A stretch of 31,357 bases of DNA from a virus. The stretch's first letter is position 1, and each line of letters starts with the position of its first letter. The translations under genes and the position numbers were made by a program. Below the pieces are notes generated by a model. It was given only the letters and a program-made list of their open reading frames with translations, did not search any database and was not told the DNA's origin. The stretch lies in the IMG/VR virus record IMGVR_UViG_3300003790_000067, positions 1 through 31,357 of that record. One strand, 5' to 3'. Shown piece by piece: positions 6,434 through 11,954 of this stretch.

Positions 6434-6726
6434 ACAAGACTCCATTCGTCCGGCACGTTGCCGCGCATCGGAACCTTGAGTTCGTCGCGCACGTGGGGGA
6501 CATCCAGCCTCAGGCGGCCGTTCTTTGCATTGAGATACTCGATCGCTGTCGGCGCCGGGGTGTCTGCGGCCGAGTCCTCGGGCATCTCGATCACGGTGAG
6601 CTGGTGTGCCTCGAATTTCGGCAGGTCGCACTCACTGTCGAAGAGGAAGTGCGGCTCGTCGAACGCAACAGGCGCGGCCAACTGCTGGCGCGCAACTCGT
6701 TCGATGTGCATTCGTGCGCAGCTCAT
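6430..6726 (-). CDS. Phage protein of unknown function
   Basis: A 98-residue soluble protein, start MSCARMHIERVARQQLAAP, with an acidic proline-rich middle (MPEDSAADTPAPTA) and a basic C-terminal third. No recognised domain. ATGA overlaps on both sides put it in the early-left operon as second gene. Confidence 0.65.
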   Translation of the reverse strand: MSCARMHIERVARQQLAAPVAFDEPHFLFDSECDLPKFEAHQLTVIEMPEDSAADTPAPTAIEYLNAKNGRLRLDVPHVRDELKVPMRGNVPDEWSLV

Positions 6727-6935
6727 GATGTCAGCCCATGAGCCTTTGAGAACTTGCTCGCGTACTCCTGGCCGAGATAGACCAGGCGATCCGTGCGCTT
6801 GCCGTCTTCATCCAGGATTTCAACCGTCGCGGTGCTCTGCAGCACGGCCATGGCGTGATCGTGGGCGAGTTGCTGAGCTAGGCTGAGACGCAATTGCGGC
6901 GTCTTGCGCGAGGCCTTGGGTTTCGTGGTTGCCAT
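6723..6935 (-). CDS. First gene of the early-left operon, small basic protein
   Basis: A 70-residue protein starting MATTKPKASRKTPQLRL, with a lysine-rich N-terminus and a helical core. Two in-frame ATGs lie at 6941 and 6935. The ribosome site GGAG is only 3 bases from the first and 9 from the second, so 6935 is the better start. It is the first reading frame after the PL-like promoter and could be a leader regulator (the place of N in lambda), but there is no arginine-rich antiterminator motif clear enough to claim that. Confidence 0.65.
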   Translation of the reverse strand: MATTKPKASRKTPQLRLSLAQQLAHDHAMAVLQSTATVEILDEDGKRTDRLVYLGQEYASKFSKAHGLTS

Positions 6936-6970
6936 TTGCATTCACTCCTGTGTGATGGGCGAGTGAATGG

Positions 6971-6998
6971 ATTATGCGCTATCGCTTAGTCTTGTCAA
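6971..6998 (-). promoter_or_regulatory. PL-like promoter of the leftward operon
   Basis: On the minus strand a perfect TTGACA (6998-6993) is followed after 16 bases by CATAAT (6976-6971). The -35 box overlaps one operator and the -10 box overlaps a second, so repressor binding would block polymerase directly. It reads toward the first gene at 6935. Confidence 0.78.
6972..6989. promoter_or_regulatory. Operator OL2 (18-bp near-palindrome)
   Basis: TTATGCGCTATCGCTTAG, related to the consensus CTATGCGA-NN-TCGCATAG seen at the other three sites. It overlaps the -10 box of the leftward promoter. Centre is 24 bp from OL1. Confidence 0.6.
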
Positions 6999-7013
6999 TG
7001 CCGAATCGCATAG
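6996..7013. promoter_or_regulatory. Operator OL1 (18-bp near-palindrome)
   Basis: CAATGCCGAATCGCATAG. Its TCAATGCCGAATCGCAT portion recurs, in inverted orientation, 1.7 kb away in the rightward promoter (8671-8689), a 17-base identity that ordinary coding sequence would not preserve. It overlaps the -35 box of PL. Confidence 0.7.
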
Positions 7014-7040
7014 TCAAAGTGAAATATTTTTAGTAGGCGC

Positions 7041-7062
7041 AAAAAAGCCGCCCGGAGGCGGC
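7041..7062 (-). terminator. Intrinsic terminator after the immunity transcript
   Basis: On the minus strand: GCCGCC, TCCG loop, GGCGGC, then six T (7046-7041). It lies 21 bases past the stop of the BamE-like gene and separates the repressor transcript from the PL promoter region. Confidence 0.85.
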
Positions 7063-7082
7063 GCGCGTGGAGTCGTTGGAAG

Positions 7083-7766
7083 TCAGTACTGGACTGAGTT
7101 GATCAGGGCGTTTCCGTCCCCGGTTGAGGTGTAGGTGTAAGCGTAGACACGAGGGGTACGCCAAACAAATTGGATGCGCTCGCCGCCAGCGTTCTTTGTG
7201 CGGTTGATGTCCTCTGGCGCGCCCATGACTGCAAAGGCGCCGCAAGTTGTCATCCCGACCTCGGGGACCTTTCCGCGAACGCCTCCGAGGTCCACGCCGT
7301 TGATCGCCGAAGTGGCCTGGAGGTATGTCTGTAGCGCCCACATTTTCCGAGATGGCGTCTTCTTGCGCGCCTCGCTGCCCCAAGCAGCACAGTTCTTCCA
7401 CCACTCGGCCTTCTCGATCTGAGCCACCGCCGCTTGATCGTCCTTGCGCGGTGATGCTTGAAACTCCCGCCATGTACCGGGGATGGCGTTTGGATCGTTG
7501 GGCTTTGGAGCCGCAACAGCTGTGAGTTGGCGCGCTGGCGCCGGAGTGGTCGGCGTCGCACTAATAGGTGCTGGCGTTGGCGCTGCGGCCACAGCGATAG
7601 CGGGCGCGGTTGATGGCCTTGGCCAAGCGGCAAACAACGCGACGGCCGACGCGCCTAGGGCGGTAGCGCTGCCAACTGCGCCCAGGCGTGACCGCCAGGA
7701 CATCCGCCCCCATTGGCGCCCAGCCTCGTACATGACACCACGTTTGTTCGCAGCCTGGTTGTTCAC
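7083..7766 (-). CDS. Membrane-anchored protein with a BamE/SmpA-like C-terminal domain
   Basis: A 227-residue protein: short cytoplasmic part, one hydrophobic segment (about 29-50, LGAVGSATALGASAVALFAAW-like), an alanine/proline linker, then a globular domain. The last 60 residues (EVGMTTCGAFAVMGAPEDIN..., an IQFVWR strand, then YAYTY) match the BamE/SmpA pattern GMT-x-V-x-x-x-x-G-x-P with a following WxY strand. There is no lipobox; it is anchored by the membrane helix. The GTG start at 7766 sits in a GTGA overlap with the preceding gene and has AGGGGA 6 bases upstream. It is read with the repressor, so it may be made in the lysogen; superinfection exclusion or host-envelope modification is possible but unproven. 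Confidence 0.72.
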   Translation of the reverse strand: MNNQAANKRGVMYEAGRQWGRMSWRSRLGAVGSATALGASAVALFAAWPRPSTAPAIAVAAAPTPAPISATPTTPAPARQLTAVAAPKPNDPNAIPGTWREFQASPRKDDQAAVAQIEKAEWWKNCAAWGSEARKKTPSRKMWALQTYLQATSAINGVDLGGVRGKVPEVGMTTCGAFAVMGAPEDINRTKNAGGERIQFVWRTPRVYAYTYTSTGDGNALINSVQY

Positions 7767-8113
7767 TCGAGATCCCCTAGTTCGGTGGCTTCGATCAGGC
7801 GCCGTGGTGTTCTGCGTTTTGGCGCTGCCTCCCATGTTGCATTCACCGAGTCTGACCTGGTGCTGCCCGCTGTTCCGGTGGCCACGATTTTGTCGGTGAT
7901 GATGCTTAAGCCCTTCACCATTGCCAGCACGCCAAGCTGCAGGCGTTCGGCGCACGCGCCAAGGACGTGAAACTCTGTCCCGTGCTTTGCGTAACCAATC
8001 AGGATTGAGCCCTCCAGCTCGCCCGATGCTTCTTTTTCCGTCAGGCCCGCGAGCGCTCTCGCAGTGTCACTTTTTGCGGCCTCCCGCCGCCTTATCGGTA
8101 TTACTTCGACCAT
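7763..8113 (-). CDS. Phage protein of unknown function, downstream of repressor
   Basis: A 116-residue protein beginning MVEVIPIRRREAAKSDTARA. It contains a strand-helix core with EGSILIGYAKHGTEFHVLGAC (written in two parts, residues about 34-54) and a basic C-terminal tail. The ATG at 8113 has a clear ribosome site (AGGAG, 7 bases upstream) that lies inside the end of the repressor gene, giving a 47-base overlap. Translation of the next gene is coupled by GTGA. Read with the repressor, so probably expressed in lysogens. No family recognised. Confidence 0.68.
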   Translation of the reverse strand: MVEVIPIRRREAAKSDTARALAGLTEKEASGELEGSILIGYAKHGTEFHVLGACAERLQLGVLAMVKGLSIITDKIVATGTAGSTRSDSVNATWEAAPKRRTPRRLIEATELGDLE

Positions 8114-8648
8114 TTCTATCTCCTAGATCTACACCAAGGTCCTCAACATAAATGTGAGGTTCTCGAATTCGATCTTGAGTAAGTTTGTCACGTTTGTCAC
8201 GATCAGCAACCAGCAACTTTAGGACTAGATCCGATTGATTTTTTCCGTCGGCAGGGTCGGCTGCCATAGCGGCCAGCAATGGGGCAACTGCAATACGAAT
8301 GCTTTTGTCCGCATCTTGTAAAGAAGCCAAAAGTACCTCCAAAGCGACGGCCAGTTCCGATGGCTCGGCCATGGGCTCGACAAGCTTTGGTCGCGGCGGC
8401 GCCCCAACAATGAAGCCGCGCTCCGCCGCCACCTGGTCGGCCAGGATCGGATCGTAGAAGGCTTCCAGCGGCACATCGAAGTGCTCGGCAACCGGGCGCA
8501 GGGAATCGCGGCGCGGCTCCTTCACCTTCCCCGCCATGAACTTTGAGACATAGGACTGAAGAGGGGGCTTTTTCAGGCTCGTGGCGAGACGATAGGGGTT
8601 CGTCTCGGCCGCGGCCAAAAGCGCCTTCATGAGCTCGGGTCCGTTCAT
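8067..8648 (-). CDS. CI-like phage repressor, helix-turn-helix, no peptidase domain
   Basis: A 193-residue regulator. The first 70 residues form a Cro/CI-type helix-turn-helix: MKALLAAAETNPYRLATSL, then YVSKFMAGKVKEPRRDSL (recognition region) and VAEHFDVPLEAFYD. The remaining 120 residues are helical and end in a polar tail; there is no LexA/S24 peptidase domain with an Ala-Gly cleavage site and Ser-Lys pair, so RecA-stimulated self-cleavage is unlikely. Divergent from the Cro-like gene with two operators between them. Start at 8648 is preferred; another ATG at 8663 adds five residues. No ribosome site is visible, so it may be translated from a leaderless or very short leader mRNA. Confidence 0.78.
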   Translation of the reverse strand: MNGPELMKALLAAAETNPYRLATSLKKPPLQSYVSKFMAGKVKEPRRDSLRPVAEHFDVPLEAFYDPILADQVAAERGFIVGAPPRPKLVEPMAEPSELAVALEVLLASLQDADKSIRIAVAPLLAAMAADPADGKNQSDLVLKLLVADRDKRDKLTQDRIREPHIYVEDLGVDLGDRNGRSNTDKAAGGRKK

Positions 8649-8670
8649 GCGCGCACTATGCATAAAAAAA

Positions 8671-8688
8671 TAATGCGATTCGGCATTG
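8671..8688. promoter_or_regulatory. Operator OR1 (18-bp near-palindrome)
   Basis: TAATGCGATTCGGCATTG, the inverted equivalent of OL1, overlapping the -35 box of the rightward promoter. ATGC/GCAT form the outer inverted halves. A further half-site CTATGC lies at 8656-8661, just before the repressor start. Confidence 0.7.
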
Positions 8689-8714
8689 ATTTACTATGCG
8701 ACATCGCCTAGGAT
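8686..8714 (+). promoter_or_regulatory. PR-like promoter of the rightward operon
   Basis: TTGATT (8686-8691), 17-base spacer, TAGGAT (8709-8714). The predicted start of transcription falls within about 0-4 bases of the Cro-like ATG at 8723, so the first message could be leaderless. The spacer is filled by operator OR2 and the -35 box overlaps OR1. Confidence 0.65.
8694..8711. promoter_or_regulatory. Operator OR2 (best 18-bp palindrome)
   Basis: CTATGCGACATCGCCTAG: CTA-GCGA-NN-TCGC-TAG is symmetric with only one mismatched pair outside the centre. It lies between the -35 and -10 boxes of PR. Centre-to-centre distance to OR1 is 23 bp, close to two helical turns. Confidence 0.72.
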
Positions 8715-8722
8715 TGCGCTTT

Positions 8723-8950
8723 ATGAGCACTCAGCAAAGCGAAACCCGCCGTCTTTTGATGCGCCTCCGGCAGGAGCACAACCTGTCGCAGAGCGAGATC
8801 TACCGTCGCACCGGCATTTCGCAGACCCGGCTCTCGCGCTGGGAGTCTGGCGAGATCGCTGACGCAGCCGACGCAGCCCTCAAGTTGCGTGAGCTGGTCG
8901 TGAAGTGCGATGCCAAGGCCAAGCGCACCAAGAGCCACGCGACGGCTTGA
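8723..8950 (+). CDS. Cro-like XRE-family regulator
   Basis: A 75-residue helix-turn-helix protein. LRQEHNLSQSEIYRRTGIS (15-33) followed by QTRLSRWESGEI (34-45) is a textbook XRE helix-turn-helix with the SRWE recognition-helix signature. The lysine-rich tail follows. It is the first gene of the rightward operon, divergent from the repressor, the position of Cro. The start at 8723 is chosen over an upstream in-frame ATG at 8696 because the latter lies within OR2 and the promoter. Confidence 0.88.
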   Translation: MSTQQSETRRLLMRLRQEHNLSQSEIYRRTGISQTRLSRWESGEIADAADAALKLRELVVKCDAKAKRTKSHATA

Positions 8951-8953
8951 CCT

Positions 8954-9055
8954 ATGACCCCTGCAGCTTTCGTCGTGCTGTGCCTCGTGAGCTGCCTCGC
9001 AGTTGCTGGCTTCCTCTGGGCGGTTAGCACCTTGCTTCTCGACTCCAAGGAGTGA
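8954..9055 (+). CDS. Tiny membrane protein
   Basis: A 33-residue peptide, MTPAAFVVLCLVSCLAVAG and on, with one hydrophobic helix (about 4-28) and a short charged end (DSKE). It starts 3 bases after the Cro-like stop. Its last codons contain AAGGAG, which serves as the ribosome site for the next ORF. Supported by position and by hydrophobicity, not by homology. Confidence 0.45.
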   Translation: MTPAAFVVLCLVSCLAVAGFLWAVSTLLLDSKE

Positions 9056-9061
9056 TAGGCC

Positions 9062-9205
9062 ATGCGCGACTTCTACTTCTATCTGCTGTGCATCGTCGGC
9101 GCCTTGGCGGCCGCTGGAGGGGTGGTGCTCTTCTTCGTCGCCATTGGAAATCCCGGCCTCAAGCGGCGCATGGATGAGCAGCGTGGCGACGAAGGCCGGG
9201 GCTGA
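9062..9205 (+). CDS. Small membrane protein
   Basis: A 47-residue peptide with an N-terminal hydrophobic helix (MRDFYFYLLCIVGALAAAGG onward, through about residue 29) and a charged tail (KRRMDEQRGDEGRG). The ribosome site AAGGAG is 9 bases upstream of the ATG. Function unknown; small inner-membrane proteins between cro and cII are common in phages of this type. Confidence 0.55.
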   Translation: MRDFYFYLLCIVGALAAAGGVVLFFVAIGNPGLKRRMDEQRGDEGRG

Positions 9206-9208
9206 TCC

Positions 9209-9346
9209 GTGGATGCCTCGCTGATCTTCTTCGGCATCTGGGGAGTGTTCGTTCTCCTGCCTTGCTGGCTGGCTGGTAGCACGTGGATTGCTCGTGCTAA
9301 CGAGCAAATTCCCAAGGCCGGCAGAGACTGGGGCAACGATGCATAG
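9209..9346 (+). CDS. Small membrane protein with GTG start
   Basis: A 45-residue peptide, MDASLIFFGIWGVFVLLPCW and on, with one hydrophobic helix (about 4-24) and a polar tail that ends WGNDA. The GTG is 3 bases after the previous stop. It overlaps the next candidate ORF by 8 bases. Support is moderate: spacing and membrane character only. Confidence 0.45.
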   Translation: MDASLIFFGIWGVFVLLPCWLAGSTWIARANEQIPKAGRDWGNDA

Positions 9347-9419
9347 GTTCTGGCCGTACCCCAAGCGAACGCCCACGTCGACCCAAGTCGGTGCTGTTGT
9401 TGCCAAGTGGTCGCCGTGA
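9339..9419 (+). CDS. Possible very short ORF
   Basis: A 26-residue frame beginning MHRFWPYPKRTPTSTQ. It overlaps the previous ORF (ATGCATAG) and its stop overlaps the next ATG by one base (TGATG). It is supported only by this overlap chain; it could be chance. Confidence 0.28.
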   Translation: MHRFWPYPKRTPTSTQVGAVVAKWSP

Positions 9420-9631
9420 TGGCCGAGTTCTGGATTTTCTTTTCTGCCTGCCGCCGGACCAACTGGCGCGCCTTTCAGTTTTTTCTCCTTGTCTCCGAGA
9501 TCGCCGCATGCGGGAAGGTATGCGGTGTTCGGCGCGCTGGGGCGGCAGGTGCTTTTCTTCGTTGTCATGGCGCCAGTGTCTTGTGTCAGCGCTGGCTCGG
9601 CTATGGCGTTTTTTCTGCAAGGTGGATATGA
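9419..9631 (+). CDS. Possible small cysteine-rich protein before the CII-like gene
   Basis: A 70-residue frame, start MAEFWIFFSACRRTNWRAF, with six cysteines and alternating hydrophobic and arginine-rich parts. It fills the interval between the tiny membrane ORFs and the CII-like gene and overlaps that gene by 4 bases (ATGA). Without it the interval would be untranslated leader. I do not recognise it, and its composition is not strongly gene-like. Confidence 0.38.
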   Translation: MAEFWIFFSACRRTNWRAFQFFLLVSEIAACGKVCGVRRAGAAGAFLRCHGASVLCQRWLGYGVFSARWI

Positions 9632-10128
9632 ACATCCTTGACTCGATTCGGCGCATGGTGCGCAACTACCCCGGCGGTGTCGACGCCGTTGCTCCGCGGC
9701 TGGACAAGTCGCCGTCTACGCTGGAGAAGGAGTTGCGCGGCGCGCATGGCTTCAAGCTCGGCGCCGTTGACGCAGCCGAGATTTCAGCGATGTGCTTCGA
9801 TCTGCGCACGCCAGATGCCCTGGCTTATGCCACGGCGTTGGGCGCGCAGATGGGCTGTCTGCTTGTGCCGCTCCCTCCGGCGTTGGATGTGGCGAGCAGC
9901 GAGTGCTTGAAGGCGCTGGCCGACACATCGCGCGAGTCGGCCGAGTTGATTGCTGAGGCCTGCGGCTCATTGTCTGATGGCAAAGTCAGCGACAACGAGA
10001 TGCTGCGCATCGATCGCGCCATTGGCGAGCTGGTTGCGGCGGCCCAAGGCCTTCGCGCCGGCATGGCGGCGCTCAACCAGGCGGGCAAGCCCACGGGCAT
10101 TGTCCAGCCTTTGGCGAGGGCGGCTTGA
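9628..10128 (+). CDS. CII-like phage regulatory protein (Phage_CP76 family)
   Basis: A 166-residue protein with the CP76/CII pattern: MNILDSIRRMVRNYPGGVDA at the start, then PRLDKSPSTLEKELRG (helix-turn-helix), KLGAVDAAEISAMC, and a long helical C-terminus with SDNEMLRIDRAIGELVAAAQ. The family regulates the lysis-lysogeny choice as a transcription activator and lies between cro and the replication genes, as here. AAGGTG is directly before the ATG, and a 4-base overlap links it to the next gene (TTGA). Confidence 0.82.
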   Translation: MNILDSIRRMVRNYPGGVDAVAPRLDKSPSTLEKELRGAHGFKLGAVDAAEISAMCFDLRTPDALAYATALGAQMGCLLVPLPPALDVASSECLKALADTSRESAELIAEACGSLSDGKVSDNEMLRIDRAIGELVAAAQGLRAGMAALNQAGKPTGIVQPLARAA

Positions 10129-11033
10129 GCACCAGGATCATGGGCCAATGCTGGCCGTTGCAAATGAGGCCGCCCGCGAAGGCGGTCTTGATCGCGCTCG
10201 CCGACATGGCGAACGACGAAGGTTTCTGTTGGCCAAGTCTGGAGCGGATCTGCGAACGAACATGCTTCGGGCGCACGGCGGTGATCGATGCGATTGCGTT
10301 GTTGGGGAAGATGGGCGTCGTGCGCGCCGATCGCACCAACGGGCGCAAAACCACCTACTGGGTTGAGCCGGCGAAATTCACAGCAGAAGCTGTGGACAAC
10401 CCGCCAAACCAGTCCGCCACACGGACCGGTACGCCAGACGAACCGGTCCGCCAGACGGACTCTACCGGTCCGCGTGGCGGACTGAACCGGTCCGCCACGC
10501 GGACACTAATCGTCAAGAACCGTAATGAAACAAAGAAGACCCCCCAACCCCCCGCCGAAGCGGGGGGCGAGTGCGATTCGATGCAAACGCTCGAACAGCC
10601 GGACGCGGTCGACGATGGCTTCGATGCGTTTTGGCGGATCTACCCGCGGAAGAAGGCCGAGCAGCGTGCGCGCCGGCAATGGAACAAGTTGCGGCCGAAC
10701 GTGGCATTGCAGTTGCGAATCCTCGCTGCAGTCGCTGAGCAGATGCTCGGTGACGAATGGACGCGTGCAGAGGGGCGGTTCGTGCCATTGGCAAGTTCGT
10801 GGATTCACGGCGAGCGCTGGCGTGATGTGGTTGCTGCGGGTGTGCCTGCCACCTGGTGGGAAACGTCCGACGGCATCAAGGCAATGGGCGCATCGATGGG
10901 AATGCCCTACAGCCTCGAGGCATTGGGAAATGCCTACACCGATGACCAGCAGGCCGTGCACTGGCATGCCTACCGTCGTGCCGTCTTTGATGGCGCCGGC
11001 GTGGGGCCATGGTCGGCGAGGAGGGCCGCATGA
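10125..11033 (+). CDS. O-like phage replication protein (helix-turn-helix plus C-terminal domain)
   Basis: A 302-residue protein. Residues about 17-72 are a winged helix of the helix_turn_helix_36 type (AKAVLIALADMANDEGFCWP, then SLERICERTCFGRTAVIDAI). After a low-complexity linker (about 93-150), the C-terminal domain has FDAFWRIYPRKKAEQRARR and a RFVPLASSWIHGERW stretch usual in phage replication/primosome-loading proteins. TTG at 10125 is used because GAGGG is 4 bases upstream and it overlaps the CII stop; the ATG at 10140 is the alternative. The linker DNA consists of direct repeats, resembling lambda O with its internal origin. Confidence 0.78.
   Translation: MSTRIMGQCWPLQMRPPAKAVLIALADMANDEGFCWPSLERICERTCFGRTAVIDAIALLGKMGVVRADRTNGRKTTYWVEPAKFTAEAVDNPPNQSATRTGTPDEPVRQTDSTGPRGGLNRSATRTLIVKNRNETKKTPQPPAEAGGECDSMQTLEQPDAVDDGFDAFWRIYPRKKAEQRARRQWNKLRPNVALQLRILAAVAEQMLGDEWTRAEGRFVPLASSWIHGERWRDVVAAGVPATWWETSDGIKAMGASMGMPYSLEALGNAYTDDQQAVHWHAYRRAVFDGAGVGPWSARRAA
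10407..10504. repeat. Iteron cluster, candidate replication origin inside the O-like gene
   Basis: Five related units: 10407-10426, 10424-10440, 10441-10460, 10463-10482 and 10485-10504. The best form is AACCGGTCCGCCAGACGGAC; units 1 and 5 differ at only a few bases. Units contain internal symmetry (GTCC...GGAC). Spacings are about 17, 17, 22 and 22 bases. They are followed by an A-rich stretch (10505-10540) and then a GC hairpin. This is the layout of the lambda origin (iterons then an AT-rich segment within gene O). Confidence 0.6.
10548..10567. repeat. GC-rich hairpin after the iterons
   Basis: CCCCCCGC, 4-base loop CGAA, GCGGGGGG: a perfect 8-bp stem within the coding sequence of the replication gene. 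It lies just after the A-rich segment. It could be part of the origin structure or could simply reflect proline/glycine codons. Confidence 0.5.
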
Positions 11034-11344
11034 GCGAGTGTCAGACAAGCCGTGCCTACCGCTTGATCGCGGACTTCGAGATTGGGATCGGAGGCGAGCG
11101 GCAAGGGCTAACGCCTGCTGAACTACGGCGGGCATGGAGGGCGCGGTACGGCAGTGCGCTGCCTTCGCGGCGAGCATACGCATGCCTGAGCGAAGAGGGT
11201 TTGGTTGAGCTCTTGCCGCGCCGGGTGTGCACGGTGACCGGAATTCGCATGCATCCCTATGCGCGCAACAGCAGAAGAGGCGTGATGGTGGACGGCTGGC
11301 AATCTTCAAATCAAGAAAAGGAAACCGCTTATGTTGCAGGCTGA
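11030..11344 (+). CDS. Phage protein of unknown function, possible winged helix
   Basis: A 104-residue protein, MSECQTSRAYRLIADFEIG and on, with LTPAELRRAWRARYG, SRRAYACLSEEGLVELLP (helix then wing-like end) and a basic C-terminus. It follows the replication gene with an ATGA overlap (11030-11033) and overlaps the next gene by 14 bases. It occupies the usual position of a helicase loader or of ninB-like genes but shows no ATPase motif. The helical pattern suggests DNA binding. Confidence 0.68.
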   Translation: MSECQTSRAYRLIADFEIGIGGERQGLTPAELRRAWRARYGSALPSRRAYACLSEEGLVELLPRRVCTVTGIRMHPYARNSRRGVMVDGWQSSNQEKETAYVAG

Positions 11345-11774
11345 GGCGCCGTGGGTTGAGGTTGTAGAAGTCGAATTCTTCGGCGCTGATCGGGGGCGGC
11401 CAAAGACGGGAGAGATCGATTTCCATCGAGTGGAGCCAGCGCATCGCGCCATCGACGTGCGCTTGCGCAACTGGGGGTTGTGGTGCAACGGAACGTCTCA
11501 ATCGATCACGTCGCCAATGTTCCGCATGACGCCGCCGCCGCCTCGTGTACGCGGGGAGGTGGCTTACTGCGGCTACTCGGTGGATCGAATGGACGCGGCG
11601 CATGTTGCGAAAGCTGTCGCAGCATTGCCGGCGGCACATCGTGCGGCCATCAATTGGTCGTACGTGAAGCCAGTCAATCCAAAGCGGGCATGCCAAGCTA
11701 TCGGAACGTCGATGGCTGGCTTGGCTGCGCTTCTGCGCGATGGCAGGCAGATGCTCATCAATCGTGGGGTGTGA
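11331..11774 (+). CDS. Q-like late antitermination protein (candidate)
   Basis: A 147-residue protein. RLRNWGLWCNG (about 44-54) resembles the RLxNWGxW start motif of phage antitermination Q-type proteins, and the C-terminal part (DAAHVAKAVAALPAAHRAAI, then NWSYVKPVN and ACQAIGTSMAGLAALLRDGR) looks like a sigma-region-4-type helix-turn-helix. Position supports the call: last gene of the rightward early operon, followed at once by a strong promoter, an intrinsic terminator and the late genes. AAGGA lies 9 bases before the ATG. Exact family not certain. Confidence 0.62.
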   Translation: MLQAEAPWVEVVEVEFFGADRGRPKTGEIDFHRVEPAHRAIDVRLRNWGLWCNGTSQSITSPMFRMTPPPPRVRGEVAYCGYSVDRMDAAHVAKAVAALPAAHRAAINWSYVKPVNPKRACQAIGTSMAGLAALLRDGRQMLINRGV

Positions 11775-11784
11775 CGAATGATTG

Positions 11785-11815
11785 TTGACATCGAAGAAAA
11801 CTTAGAACATATAAT
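11785..11815 (+). promoter_or_regulatory. Late promoter, PR'-like
   Basis: Perfect TTGACA (11785-11790) and perfect TATAAT (11810-11815) with a 19-base spacer; CATATA at 11808-11813 gives a 17-base alternative. It lies just after the Q-like gene in an otherwise non-coding, locally AT-rich stretch. A Q-type factor would modify polymerase here so that it passes the terminator downstream. Confidence 0.72.
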
Positions 11816-11821
11816 CCGTTC

Positions 11822-11919
11822 CAACGACTGAGCATAGGCATAAGGGTCGCCCATCCATGACGGAGGCGGCGGTGCCGGTAAAGCTCAGACGAGAGCCCTC
11901 CGCAATGGAGGGCTTTTTT
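11822..11919 (+). ncRNA. Short leader RNA between late promoter and terminator (candidate)
   Basis: Transcription from the promoter at 11785-11815 would start near 11822 and end at about 11919, giving an RNA of about 100 nt. It contains small hairpins (GGGTCGCCC at about 11849-11857, GCTC...GAGC at 11883-11896) and no convincing ORF. By position it resembles lambda 6S RNA made from PR' in the absence of Q. A self-standing regulatory role is not shown. Confidence 0.45.
11895..11919 (+). terminator. Intrinsic terminator, tR'-like
   Basis: GCCCTCC (11895-11901), loop GCAAT, GGAGGGC (11907-11913), then six T. A 7-bp perfect GC stem with U-run, about 80 bp beyond the late promoter -10 box and upstream of all late genes, so late expression requires read-through. 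Confidence 0.88.
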
Positions 11920-11954
11920 GTTTGCATCGCGTGCTCGGCATCGAGATCGAGTCC

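Noticed and set aside
6942-7040. An N-like nut site or a small ORF in the PL leader
   Set aside because: No boxA/boxB-like pair could be recognised and no ORF with ribosome site fits; the segment is accounted for by promoter and operators.
8708-9568. Minus-strand frame of 286 codons opposite cro and the tiny ORFs
   Set aside because: Would oppose the Cro-like gene and has no ribosome site, motif or coupling with neighbours.
10407-10504. Repeats in the replication gene as a CRISPR array
   Set aside because: Units are only about 20 bases, nearly abutting, without spacers of constant size, and lie in a reading frame.
11822-11919. Leader RNA as tRNA, hammerhead ribozyme or other known RNA
   Set aside because: No cloverleaf with anticodon and T-loop text, and no CUGANGA/GAAA core; only small hairpins and the terminator are visible.
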